A DNA stretch of 64,000 nt from the NCBI GenBank assembly GCA_965112735.1, contig OZ218954.1, forward strand, positions 1,488,001-1,552,000, given 5' to 3'. A program made the translations under genes and the position numbers. Below are positions 1-9,454 of the stretch, one piece after another (position 1 is the stretch's first letter; the number at the start of each line of letters is the position of its first letter). The notes below the pieces were generated by a model that made no database searches, was not told the origin of the DNA, and saw nothing but the letters and a program-made list of their open reading frames with translations. Source of the stretch: Phaeosaccion multiseriatum. Its lineage: Eukaryota; Ochrophyta, other classes.

Positions 1-237
1 AAAGACGACATGCGCATGGGTGGGTGCGTCTTCGACAGTGTTGCCCATGACAGCGGGGAGGCTTTTGGGGGGGGGGGGGGAGAGGCGTTGCAGCACACAA
101 TCGCACGGCACTTGTCTAGAGTGACCCACTGCTTCCTTCCGCTCCGTCGCCGACCGTTCCCATGTATCACCAACTGCTACTGCTCGCCTTCGCGCTCCTC
201 ACCCCGCGGCTTGCTCGTCCTGTTTCTCCCTCCTCAC

Positions 238-1452
238 CTGGTACGTGCTGTTGTGTCTGAGTGCTGATATCAAGTCTCCCGTCCTGTCCAGCAAGACAAG
301 CACCGGTCGCTGATAGGAAGACACGCCCCCGCTGCTAAAAAGCCCCCCACCTCCCCCTCCTCCTCCTGCTCCCCCCCCTCCTCCCCCCGCCTTGCCGCCT
401 CCTCCCAACAGATGGTCGCTAATGAGGGAGTTGAGCTGTCTGGCAACCATCTCAGCCGCACCCCCTCGGGGAGCCCTGATCACGGGCACCACTTTGAGAG
501 TAGCCAGCACGCTGAGCAGTCCGTACGAAACGGCAGTCATGGCCGCGGTGATTTGGGTATCTCCGCACGACGGGTGGTTGTAAGCCAAGAACGACCCGGG
601 CTGTCAATGATTAATATTTGGACAGAGAGACAGGACAAAATACACGAAACACAGACGCGCGCGCACACACACATTATGATGATTAGTACCCCAGACAGGT
701 TCGTTCGGCGGTAGTAGCCGGGGGGTGGGGGGCTGGAGAGGGCGAAATGACGTTACAGAAAAAAAAAGAGGCAAGCGGTCTGATCATATCATCCGCGGTG
801 GTATGTGTGTACGGGGTTATGCAGGCAGCAGTGGGGCTGAGGTGGACGGAGCAGCAAGCCGAGCCAGAGCGACGACCAAGCCGACCGACTGTCCCCCTCG
901 ACCCCTCCCTCCCCCTATACCTTACGTACGACCCTATACCTTACGTACGACCCTATACCTTACGTAGGACGTCCCGAGGACGAAGGATCGTACCTGATTG
1001 AGGTGAAACAGACGCGGTTCCAAGGACACAAAGTCCAGGTATCGGTCCACAATCTTGCTCACCTGAGAACGGGTGGGGGAGGGGGGGATTGGAGAAAGGG
1101 TGAAAGAGGGAGATAGAGAGAGGGAGGGAGAGCGAGAGGGACCAAGTGAGAGGGAGAAAGAGAAAAGAGACGCGGTGAAGGAACAGAAGGGGGGGAGAGA
1201 GACGCAAGAGATATTCATGGGTGCGGAATACGCTTTGTGATACTTTCATTGAAAGAGTGGGGGAAAGCGTTCAGGGAAAACATTGCACCACCATAATGTG
1301 AAGCCCTCATGTATGCACTCAAGTGTCTCTCTCTCGCAATCACACACTCACTGATCCACTCTGACTAACACATCCAGTCACAAAAACATGCACACACGCG
1401 CACACATACATACATACACACACACAAACACACACACACACACTCACACACA

Positions 1453-1490
<38 letters not shown>

Positions 1491-2384
1491 AACCATTTGA
1501 GCGGAGCCCGACGTGGTGACTTGCTTGGCGAGGCTCTCCATGAGGGGCCGCTCGAGCTTGCTGGACAAGTTCAGCGACACAGATGCGTACAGCAGGCGGG
1601 AGCAGTCCTGCAGGGCCGTAGTGTGAAGCAAGGGGGGCCGTATGGCATTCAACACGTGCATGTTCGCAGGGCACGCAAAGGACAAGAGGGGTGGGGTGGG
1701 TTGGGGTTGGGTGGGGAGGGAGGTGGAAGACAGGTAGTGAGGTTACTATTCCGACAAGGCGTGCACTAGCAATGCTTTCTTCTCTCTCTCTCTCTCTTTC
1801 CCGAATTGGAAGAAGCCCTCTATCCAAAGCTATTATTGGACTCTCTGAACAGCCGGGAGGGGGAATGGAGTTCACAAGGCCCTCACCCCCCCCCATCTTC
1901 CCTGCCCCTCCTTCATTCCTGTGAGGGCAAGGTCATACCTCCTTGAAAGTGGTACCACGCACACACGCAGACACACGCGCGCACGCACGCACACACGCAC
2001 CTTGGCAACTTGTTGGAGGTTCTCTGGCGTGGGTTGACAAAAGTACAGCGCAGGGACGTCAGTGATGGGCTCCCTCTCCTGCTCCAAAGGCATATGCAGC
2101 GTCACACCGAGCTTCCTCAGCTGCGTCACGTTGAGCAGTGTGGAGATAATGTCGCGGCAGTGCGCATCGTACACGAGCAGCTTCCACTCGTCTGACCAGC
2201 TGCCCATCAAATCACCGCTTCCACTGCTGCTGCCGTTGGCGCTGCTTGCCCCCTCGCCGTTTAGGTACCCCATCCCCCGCTGCTGTCCCGCCGCCGTCTC
2301 CCTTAGCATGTCTTGCACGGCCTGCCGCTGCCGCTGTTTGACATTGAGGCTCCCGCCCACGACCCCGCCCCCGGCCATCGCCAT
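238..2384 (-). CDS. SLY1: SLY1/SCFD1, Sec1/Munc18-family vesicle fusion protein (5' part; gene runs off the left edge)
   Basis: Sec1/Munc18 proteins of the Sly1 class bind syntaxin-5-type SNAREs and drive ER-Golgi fusion. Four exons are read on the minus strand: 2384-2001, 1607-1494, 1062-994 and 600-238, all phase 0, giving 310 residues. Exon 1 carries the Sly1 start (RQRQAVQDML) and the WKLLVYD...DIISTLLNVTQLRKLGVTLH block. Exon 3 reads VSKIVDRYLDF. Exon 4 contains PVIRAPRGGAAEMVARQL and RPVLVLLDRTGDLISALRHN, which match human SCFD1 in order. A Gly-rich insert of about 20 residues sits between these two motifs and is not seen in animal Sly1. The start at 2384 fits because family members begin with a short Ala/Gly-rich leader before the RQRQ helix. 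The next exon was not placed with confidence; the rest lies beyond base 1. Intron 2 (1063-1493) contains a CA repeat. Confidence 0.9.
1380..1490. repeat. CA/TACA dinucleotide microsatellite in SLY1 intron
   Basis: An almost pure CA tract with TACA interruptions fills about 110 bp directly next to the 3' end of SLY1 exon 2. The splice donor lies within two codons of the repeat, so length changes could affect splicing. Confidence 0.9.
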
Positions 2385-2527
2385 ATTGAGAGGAAGGCCG
2401 CCTTGCTGTCAATCCACACGCTTGAGGATGGAAATGGGTGCCTTGATGGCGGGGTAGAGTGGGCAACAAGGTCCTTCTTTCTCGCCCGTGATGGCCTCGG
2501 TCAAGTGACCACCTTTGTGACGAAACG

Positions 2528-2913
2528 ATCTATCTGTCCCTTCCCTGCGCCACGACCTTCGCCTCCTCTCCTCTTGGCCCCATGCAACTGATGGCGTATT
2601 GCAGAAATGCCTTCTGCGACTGGTAGTACTGCTCAGGTTTACCTGCGTATATCACTCCCTTCTGATGGGCGCAAACGTTGGGAGGGTCTGAGAGGAGGCG
2701 ATGGGGAGCGGGAGAGAGCAGAGTAAGTTAGCCGGATTGTCCCCTTGCATAAATGCTCGTTGATTCCAAAGGCAGGGGCGCATCAGGTTGCAGAGCATGA
2801 ATAGCTGTGCCTCTGTAAAGACAGAGGAAATAGAAGAGGAGGAGAGAAGGAAAAAGGAGAGAAGGAAGATTTTGATCGAAAGCATCCTTCATCGCCTCCA
2901 ATAATTTACTCAC
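2528..2913 (-). other. Possible short minus-strand gene, unidentified
   Basis: Three minus-strand open segments separated by possible introns lie upstream of SLY1. They contain LEAMKDAFDQNLPS (about 2890-2845), ALQPDAPLPLESTSIYARGQ (about 2800-2740), and CAHQKGVIYAGKPEQYYQSQ running on to KAFLQYAISCMGPRG, with a stop near 2528. The last segment could begin at an acceptor near 2695. The protein-like composition and the distance from the SLY1 start (about 140 bp) argue for a small gene rather than noise. I do not recognise the family and could not fix the start or a consistent exon chain. Remaining bases between 2385 and 3233 hold no other coding signal I can see. Confidence 0.3.
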
Positions 2914-3233
2914 GACTCATCATGCCGCAAGAAAAGACACCCTTTCTTATTCCGCACCTTCTCTCGTCTCTTCTTTGATAGCCTTCCTGGATGGAGACGA
3001 AGAAGGAGAAAAAATTTAGCGGCGTACGGGCGGTGGAGGCCCAAGGACGGCAAGGGGGCTGACCCAATGACGGAAAGAACACCTACCCATACCCGATATC
3101 CCCACCTCCACCCACCCATCTCTCTCCACCTGTGTACCACCCTGAGGAGCATACGTAGAGGGGGGTGCACCGTTCCTCACTTATGTGCTGAAGCGCTCGG
3201 CCGAAGCGACGTAGCAAGAGACTCGAGAACCAG

Positions 3234-4663
3234 ATGGGGCTGGGGAGTCAGCTCAGTCAGCTCATGAACTCCGCAAGAGGTGGAAGGTCAACCCTCTCCT
3301 TTATGGCGAGGAGAATGAGTGCAGGACGGAGGCAGCAAATTGTATGTCTTATTGCTGCGCCCATTGAAGGGCAAGGGTGGAGGGGAAGGAGGAGGAGGAG
3401 ACCGGTGGCATGGTCAGCGATCAGTATGATAGGTACAGAGCGGCAATTCGCGACACGACGAAGGCGCCAGGAAGTAGGCGCAAGGAGGCCTCTCCCGCCT
3501 TCTCCTTCTCCGTATGACAAAGTGCTGTCGGCGGATCTGATCGAGAAGATGGAGACGGATGCAGTTTCAGTCAAGGACTTTCGCCCCACCGAAGGTACGG
3601 AAGGCTTGAGAGTCAAGCTCGTTGTGTGAACGTGCCTCTGGCCCTCGTTTAAAGCCCCCCCATCTTTACCCCACAGTGTTCGAGATGGAGAGAGTGCCGA
3701 CCGGAGTCGCACCCAGCGCCACTACAGACTCGGAGCTGCTGGTATCTCCAGAGGAAGAGGAGGATGGTCCAAAAGAGATGCCAGCAGAATTCATCAAAGC
3801 GATGGAAGCGCTCATACCCGTTGACTACATTAAGAACAAGCGGGTACGTACACAATAGGCCCGAGGGACGTTTGAGCTACCATCTATAAGAAGGGGGGCT
3901 GGTACTGATGCCCATGATGCCCCGACTGACTATGCATGTGGTAGCACCGGTGAGCCCTAGAATCCACACCAACGTAACACAACTCAACGATTCCCAACTG
4001 CTGCTTGTCTTACTCTCCCGCGTGTGCTTGCTTACTTGCATGTGGTCAATTGCAGGAAACGGAGAAAGTACTTCCGTCCCAGGAGCAGCTGGAACAGTTT
4101 GCGGAGGCCCAAGGTGAGATGCATATGAATGAATGCTTATGTTCATGAGTGGGAGGTGCGACTCTCCTCTGCTGCTGACGGTAGTCATACCCCCCTCCCC
4201 CCTCCCCCTCCTCACCGTTGGCTGTGGTCGACTCAAAGGGACAAGCTTGGATGTCGCGGACACCCCTCGCCCTCTCCCTTCTATCCGCTACACCCAACCC
4301 GCGGACGTGCTCCAGCCAGTACCAGGCAGGCTGCTGGTGAAGCAAATGGCCTCCATGCTCGCGCTCAGGGGTCCTGTGGACAGGCATCAGATGGAGGAGA
4401 TGGCCAGCAAGTACCAGGTTGGTTTGGTTGACTTGACAGGAGGGAAGGGCTTGGGCGTGTACCCCCTTTGCCCCCCCCCAGGACTCCGTCGGTTCGAACA
4501 CAACTCGGCTCATCCTTCTTATGCACATCGCCTGCGCTTCTCATATTCTCTTGCCTGCACTGTTCCGCAGTTGACGTTGGAAGCGGTAGAAGCTTTGGTC
4601 AAGCACGTCAGAGTGCCATACATTGTCAAGGTGGACAGGCAAGATTATGGCATATGGAGATGA
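3234..4663 (+). CDS. Conserved protein resembling complex I assembly factor NDUFAF4 (tentative)
   Basis: Exons 3234-3594, 3677-3843, 4056-4113, 4239-4417 and 4571-4663 splice in frame to 285 residues. The C-terminal part (LLVKQMASMLALRGPVDRHQ, then MEEMASKYQLTLEAVEALVK, then HVRVPYIVKVDRQDYGIWR) has the order seen at the end of NDUFAF4: a leucine-rich helix, a WTAEKIMQEYQL-like helix, an LLKYF-like helix and a short tail. NDUFAF4 is a mitochondrial factor for early complex I assembly. The N-terminal exon is poorly conserved and may hide another intron or a different start; it begins Met-Gly, as NDUFAF4 does. The middle is acidic (SPEEEEDGPKEMPAEF). The family call rests on residual similarity seen by eye; the gene model is firmer than the name. 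Confidence 0.45.
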
Positions 4664-5647
4664 AGGAAGACTGTTCAGCAGAGGCACCGATGATGGATAG
4701 CTGGGCCCTTCCTTCGATGGGAGGGGAGATTGAGTGGCACGTACCCACCGGATGGTGTGCTGCGCCCCCAAGGGAAGGGGGCGGGGGTGACACCAGGGGG
4801 GCTGGACGGGACACAGTGTCGCAGCAAGAGCCGCCCTCGCGTCAGCAGCGGCGCTCACCGCCCGTCAGGCAGCAAAAGTGCTGTTCTGCAGACAAAGCCT
4901 CATTTTTTCATAGGTTGACATGCCTTTGATATAGGCCTATACCATAACGTTAAGACTGTTCTTATTGAGCGTGCAGGGCAATACCAGCACCCCCCTTCCC
5001 TGCCGAGCTGTGTCAGCTACACAGCATACATCATTCCGCCCTTCCCATGATCGGAAGGGGGTACACTGAAGAGGCACTGCTACAGGGCACTGCTGCATAC
5101 GGCATACACCCCCCGCACCCCCCGATGTGAGAAGAATTATCAGGAAGAAATTACAACCCAAGGAGTCCAAAGTCCCGCCCCCTCGAGGCTGACGCTAGCC
5201 ACCTTTTCGCTTCCCCTACTTTCCTGCCTGTGGCAATCAGTGCTTGTGGCTCGGTAGGGCTGCTGTCGTGTACCAAAAGTCCCTCTTACATCTCCGAGTC
5301 CAGCAGGCCTGACACGATGGCCAGTCCATTCGGGCAGACACATGCACGCACACCGACGGTCGGGTGATTTGATTGTTTGCCGACACCACCAAAGAGCGCT
5401 CACCCGTCACCACTGCCGTTGATTGGTTGCAACTCTACAGCGGCGCACGAAAGCTCCTCATCACGAACCCACGAACTGCCCCACCCCATGAGGATCACAG
5501 GAGCTTGTTGCGCACACTTCTGGTTTCCGTCAGCAGGCACGTCTTTCTACAAATCGTATACGCCTGAGCTTCAAAGCCAAGTGTCTGACGAAGTTTCCGG
5601 AGCCGACTTGAGACCGGACGTCGCAACATCACTGCTTTCAGAGTCAG
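4664..5647. other. Convergent intergenic spacer
   Basis: This is the tail-to-tail spacer between the NDUFAF4-like gene (+) and the patatin gene (-). Short open frames here have no family signature or codon pattern like the flanking exons. It probably holds the two 3' UTRs. I see no RNA gene. Confidence 0.5.
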
Positions 5648-7038
5648 TCAGTCCCAGGGATTCGGGTAATCGGGAAAGCCGGCGAATTGTTCAGGGTCGA
5701 GTATGGCCACTGTATCGTACACTGCCTCCACAAACTCCTGCTCAAAGTCGCCCAAGCTGAAGAGAGAGGCTGAGCTCTTCTTAGAGTGCATTACAAGCAC
5801 GTTGGGGTCGCTTCTCCAGTCGGATACGCCGTCTCTGTTTGGCGCCTTGCTTTTGCTACTTGTATCTACGAGGTGGACAATCGCACGGCGGTCAGGCCGC
5901 CACTGTGAGGGCGGTAGGTCAGGGGGGGGGAGTGGGGGTATGAGAGGACATAGGGGGATTAGGGGACGATATTGGCTGGTGTCTGTGGAATTGGTGGTGA
6001 GTTGGCAAGAGAATGGGTGCAGTAAAAGTCACAAATCATGTAGGCGAGTGTATAAGGACACCTCTTCTATACTTCTTTCAATATCATTCATCATTCCAAG
6101 CGGTACCTTTCTCCAGGCCTCCAAAGCCGTGCGGTCGATTGAGCCTCCGTCGCTGTATGGGGCGCCGGAAACTAAACGAGACAGCAAGGCGAGTGAGGGG
6201 GGCGAGAAAGCATGTTAGAACCAAATACCACTAACAAAGTACAGCTTTCTCACAGACGCCCCCAGACCAACGCAGTGGTGTGGTCTGTGTGTACAGGCGC
6301 ACACACACGCTGTCCTATTCGACACCAAGGTGCTCACCGTCTACAGGTTTGAATGTCCGAGGCACCGCCATGGAAGCCGCGACAGCCTCGGGCAAAGATC
6401 CGGAATGGAGGAGCTTGTGATGTCCATCTGAATCCACCACCCCCACAGCAAAGGGAATGGTGAGGTCCTCGAAGAGCGGCGGCAGAAGGCCTTCGAGCAT
6501 TTCTACCACGCCTTGCAGGCTCATGAGTCCCTTCCATGGCATCAAGTGGGGTCGACCCACCAGGCGAATGGGGGTTCTGATGAGGGGTGGACAAAGAGGG
6601 GTTGGCGGGACAACAGCAGAAGAGCGACACACGGAAGGGGCGTCAGAGTGTCGGGTTTTTGAGCGAGCGCCTACGATAATTTCAGGTGCGACGAAAGGGA
6701 AGTAGAGTAGAGGAACAGCAGGTTATAGTGACGAGTGAGACACACGAGACCCCGTTTCCCACTCCACTCCGCGCTTCATACAGGCTGAGAGATGACTCAA
6801 CTCACGTCGCGGACACCAGCTCGTAGATCTTTTCCGCGGGGTAGCCCGCGGCCCACAGGGAGCCTACCAGCGCGCCAGACGAGGTGCCTACAATCCCTCT
6901 TACTCGAGCCTCCTCCTCACGCGCCCATGTTTGCTCCAGGCCTTGTAAGAAGCCGCAGTGGGAGGCAAAGGCACAGAAGCCGGAAGACAGGATGACATCG
7001 ACTCCACAAAGGGCGGTCTCAGCCTGCTCTGTGGTGGC

Positions 7039-7070
<32 letters not shown>

Positions 7071-7275
7071 ATTGTCTGGTACTACTGGCGGGAAAACATC
7101 TTTCTGCGACCCCCCCTCGCCAGCGTAAAGACCGGCCGTCGATCAGGCGGGTCCTATGGGAGTTCCCTCTCGAGGATGACGGAGAGGTACTGGCAGGGAG
7201 ACTTACAACCCAGCAGACACAGGGCTTCAGCAAGGCGGAGAAGAGGAGATACCTCAGCACCAGCCCCAAACGCAT
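5648..7275 (-). CDS. Patatin-like phospholipase/lipase with N-terminal signal peptide
   Basis: Exons 7275-6806, 6576-6338, 6171-6107 and 5902-5648 join in frame to 342 residues. The family hydrolyses acyl esters of membrane lipids or triacylglycerol using a Ser-Asp dyad. The nucleophile elbow is GIVGTSSGALVGSLWAAGYP in exon 1 (GTSSG = GxSxG). The catalytic Asp is in APYSDGGSIDRTA of exon 3 (DGG/DGS motif). Exon 2 holds the typical SGSLPEAVAASMAVPRTFKP segment. The glycine-rich oxyanion motif is replaced by GFCAFASHCGFLQGLE. Residues 1-30 (RLGLVLRYLLFSALLKPCVC) look like a signal peptide or membrane anchor, followed by a Ser/Arg-rich linker that could be a plastid or ER targeting region. A poly-Ser run is encoded by a GCT/AGC repeat. 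It is divergent from the pyruvyl transferase gene. Confidence 0.88.
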
Positions 7276-7580
7276 TGAGGGAGAATAGAGAGGGTTCTGA
7301 GGGGCAAGAGAAGAGAGAAGGTGAAGAAGGACCTTAAAGTGCCATCCATGGTTTGCCTAAAAGTAATACCACCCGCCCCCGGGGGGTCGGGGGTTGGCGC
7401 CAAAAACTGGATCCAACATTCGGTTCCAGCTCTTATTCCTCAGTCCTCAGTCCTCCCCATCGGCACAAGTGTACCAGCCATAATCCTGTGTCGAAGGTAC
7501 CGCCCGAGGTTTGCGTGTTGGTTCCTTTTCATCGCGGTTGGCACAACAGGATTTTTCTGTTCCCTCTCTAGACTTTCAGC
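7276..7580. promoter_or_regulatory. Putative bidirectional promoter (patatin / pyruvyl transferase)
   Basis: About 305 bp separate the two divergent start codons, so both promoters must lie here or overlap the genes. No TATA box or other known motif is evident; the function is inferred from layout only. Confidence 0.45.
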
Positions 7581-8840
7581 ATGCGGAGGTGGGTGCAAGC
7601 AAGTGCTGCACTCGCCTCTGTGATTATCAGTTCTGGGGGGGCGCCCCCTGCTGTCAGGGAGCCTCGTCGTTGGGTTCTTCTTCAGGGGCCTCATGATCGC
7701 TTCAATTTTGGGGATCTACTGTTCGAAAAGGTCGTCTCTCGTTTGTTAGTGGAGAAGGCCGGCTATTTGCCGGAGGAGCTGGTTTCGGTGGGGATGATTA
7801 GCGTGAACATGTCGCAGTTTGGGGGACATCCTAATGTGATTAGTGCGAAGAGAGCGGTGGCTCTTTCTCACGCTGTCTCACGCTTAGGCAACAAGGCAGG
7901 TCCATTCGACATTGTGTATCTCGGTGGTGAGTCGACAGGATGCACATCTGCATTTGGAGCGAGCATGTTCCCAAGTGAAGACCAGCGAGAGGAGGCTCTG
8001 GCAGAGTCGATGTCTCCCACTTGCGCTTATCTGCTACCCAAGTCAAGGCTTGTGCCCCCGGAGTACACCGGAATGCCACAACCGGTTTCTGTCGTCAACA
8101 GTGTGGGAGTTCCGCGCCGGAAAGGATGCGACGAGGCTCTGGAGCAGGCTGACTACCTGGGTTTTCGGAACTTGATGCCAAATGCAAGGCTTGCCGGCTA
8201 CCCTCGCGCCCAATCGCGGCCGGACAGTGCAGTCATGGTGGATAAACTTTTCCGGTCAGTAATCACCGAGTATGCAGAGTTGGGCGAAGTGGCGACAGTT
8301 AGGATGCAAACTGCAGGTAAGTACATTGCCGTGCAAATGAAACACAAGGCCTTTCCTGCAGCAACCGTGGCCCGAGCTCTCGACGAAGTATGGACGCACA
8401 CCAACCTGACCACAGTCTTCTTCCGGGCTGGATCGGTTCCCAATCACGACTCTCTAGAGTATTACGAAGCAATCTCAGCGCTCATGAAAGGCCCGTATAT
8501 CATATTCGAGACCGAGCACGTGTGGTCTATTGTTGCGCTTATTTCGCGAGCCACAGGGGTCCTGTCGACGAGCCTCCATGTTCGCATCATGGCATTTGTG
8601 CACGGCCGACCTCGGGTCACGGTTTGTACACAGCCGAAGCACTCCCAATTTATACAAATATGGGAGGCGCCAGACGCTACTTCCTGCTTGCAGGGGCAGA
8701 GCCTCCCTTTGTTATGGCCCACTCTCGGGCGGTCACTCCACACATCTCAGGAACGAACCCTGCAGGCGGGGCAGAGGGCAGCGGATGCCTACCTAGCCAG
8801 TTTTGATGAGTGGTCCAGCCTCTTGAATAGGAGGCAATAG
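7581..8840 (+). CDS. Polysaccharide pyruvyl transferase-family protein
   Basis: A single open exon encodes 419 residues. Family enzymes (CsaB/WcaK type) add ketal-linked pyruvate from PEP to sugars of surface polysaccharides. Family-like segments are DRFNFGDLLFEKVVSRLL near residue 40, PFDIVYLGGESTG near 110, the middle block LGFRNLMPNARLAGYPRAQS, and a C-terminal TVFFRAGSVPNHDSLEYYEA followed by STSLHVRIMAFVHGRPRVTV; the last resembles the SxRxHAxxxA site of bacterial members. The first 25 residues are weakly hydrophobic and may be a targeting peptide. The Met at 7581 was chosen as the first ATG giving this region. The gene is intronless among intron-rich neighbours, which could reflect transfer or retro-origin. 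The exact donor and acceptor sugars cannot be read from the sequence. Confidence 0.8.
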   Translation: MRRWVQASAALASVIISSGGAPPAVREPRRWVLLQGPHDRFNFGDLLFEKVVSRLLVEKAGYLPEELVSVGMISVNMSQFGGHPNVISAKRAVALSHAVSRLGNKAGPFDIVYLGGESTGCTSAFGASMFPSEDQREEALAESMSPTCAYLLPKSRLVPPEYTGMPQPVSVVNSVGVPRRKGCDEALEQADYLGFRNLMPNARLAGYPRAQSRPDSAVMVDKLFRSVITEYAELGEVATVRMQTAGKYIAVQMKHKAFPAATVARALDEVWTHTNLTTVFFRAGSVPNHDSLEYYEAISALMKGPYIIFETEHVWSIVALISRATGVLSTSLHVRIMAFVHGRPRVTVCTQPKHSQFIQIWEAPDATSCLQGQSLPLLWPTLGRSLHTSQERTLQAGQRAADAYLASFDEWSSLLNRRQ

Positions 8841-9454
8841 GGCCCCGGGCGCGGAAGTATCATCGGGAAAAGCACATCCCACCACCCTTGGCACGACCGG
8901 ACAAGGGGGAGGGGAGTAGAGAAACGCAAGCAGAGAGGCAAGCCGCACACAGAGAGGAGCGATGGGGATGCAGCGCAAAAGGGGGATGGAAAACCCTGTT
9001 TGCATAGAGTATTACTGAGGCACGAAAAGAATGTTGGGCCCGAACAGCCCGCGTACTCGAGCCTGAGACCAAGCCCGAGACATGACGTTGTTTGCTGATA
9101 CGGATAATCTCGGGCCCAATGTGGGGGATATGGCCGCGCCGACGTAACCCATCTCGTCATGGCTCTGTATAGAGATACAGAGGCCCTGGATCGTGGGTAT
9201 GTGCGTGCGTGCGTGGGTTCGAGCGTGCGTGGGTTCGAGCGTGCGTGGGTTCGAGGGTGCGTGCGTGCATGGGTGCAATGACTATTTTGTATTTCAACGT
9301 ATCCGCCAGCCCCTTGGCTACACCCCGCCGTCTCGCACCGGCGCACTCATCCAACGCTGATAAGGCGCTACAGCCCGAGAGCCGTTGCTCATTGTTCCGT
9401 GGGCGGCATCAATCCGCGACTCGTAGTTCCTTCCCCCTCGTCCGCTCTCATTAG
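8841..9454. other. Convergent spacer with GTGCGTGGGTTCGAGC repeats
   Basis: This spacer lies between the 3' ends of the pyruvyl transferase (+) and kinase (-) genes. At about 9203-9270 a 16-bp unit, gtgcgtgggttcgagc, is repeated three to four times with small changes. No gene is supported. Confidence 0.6.
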
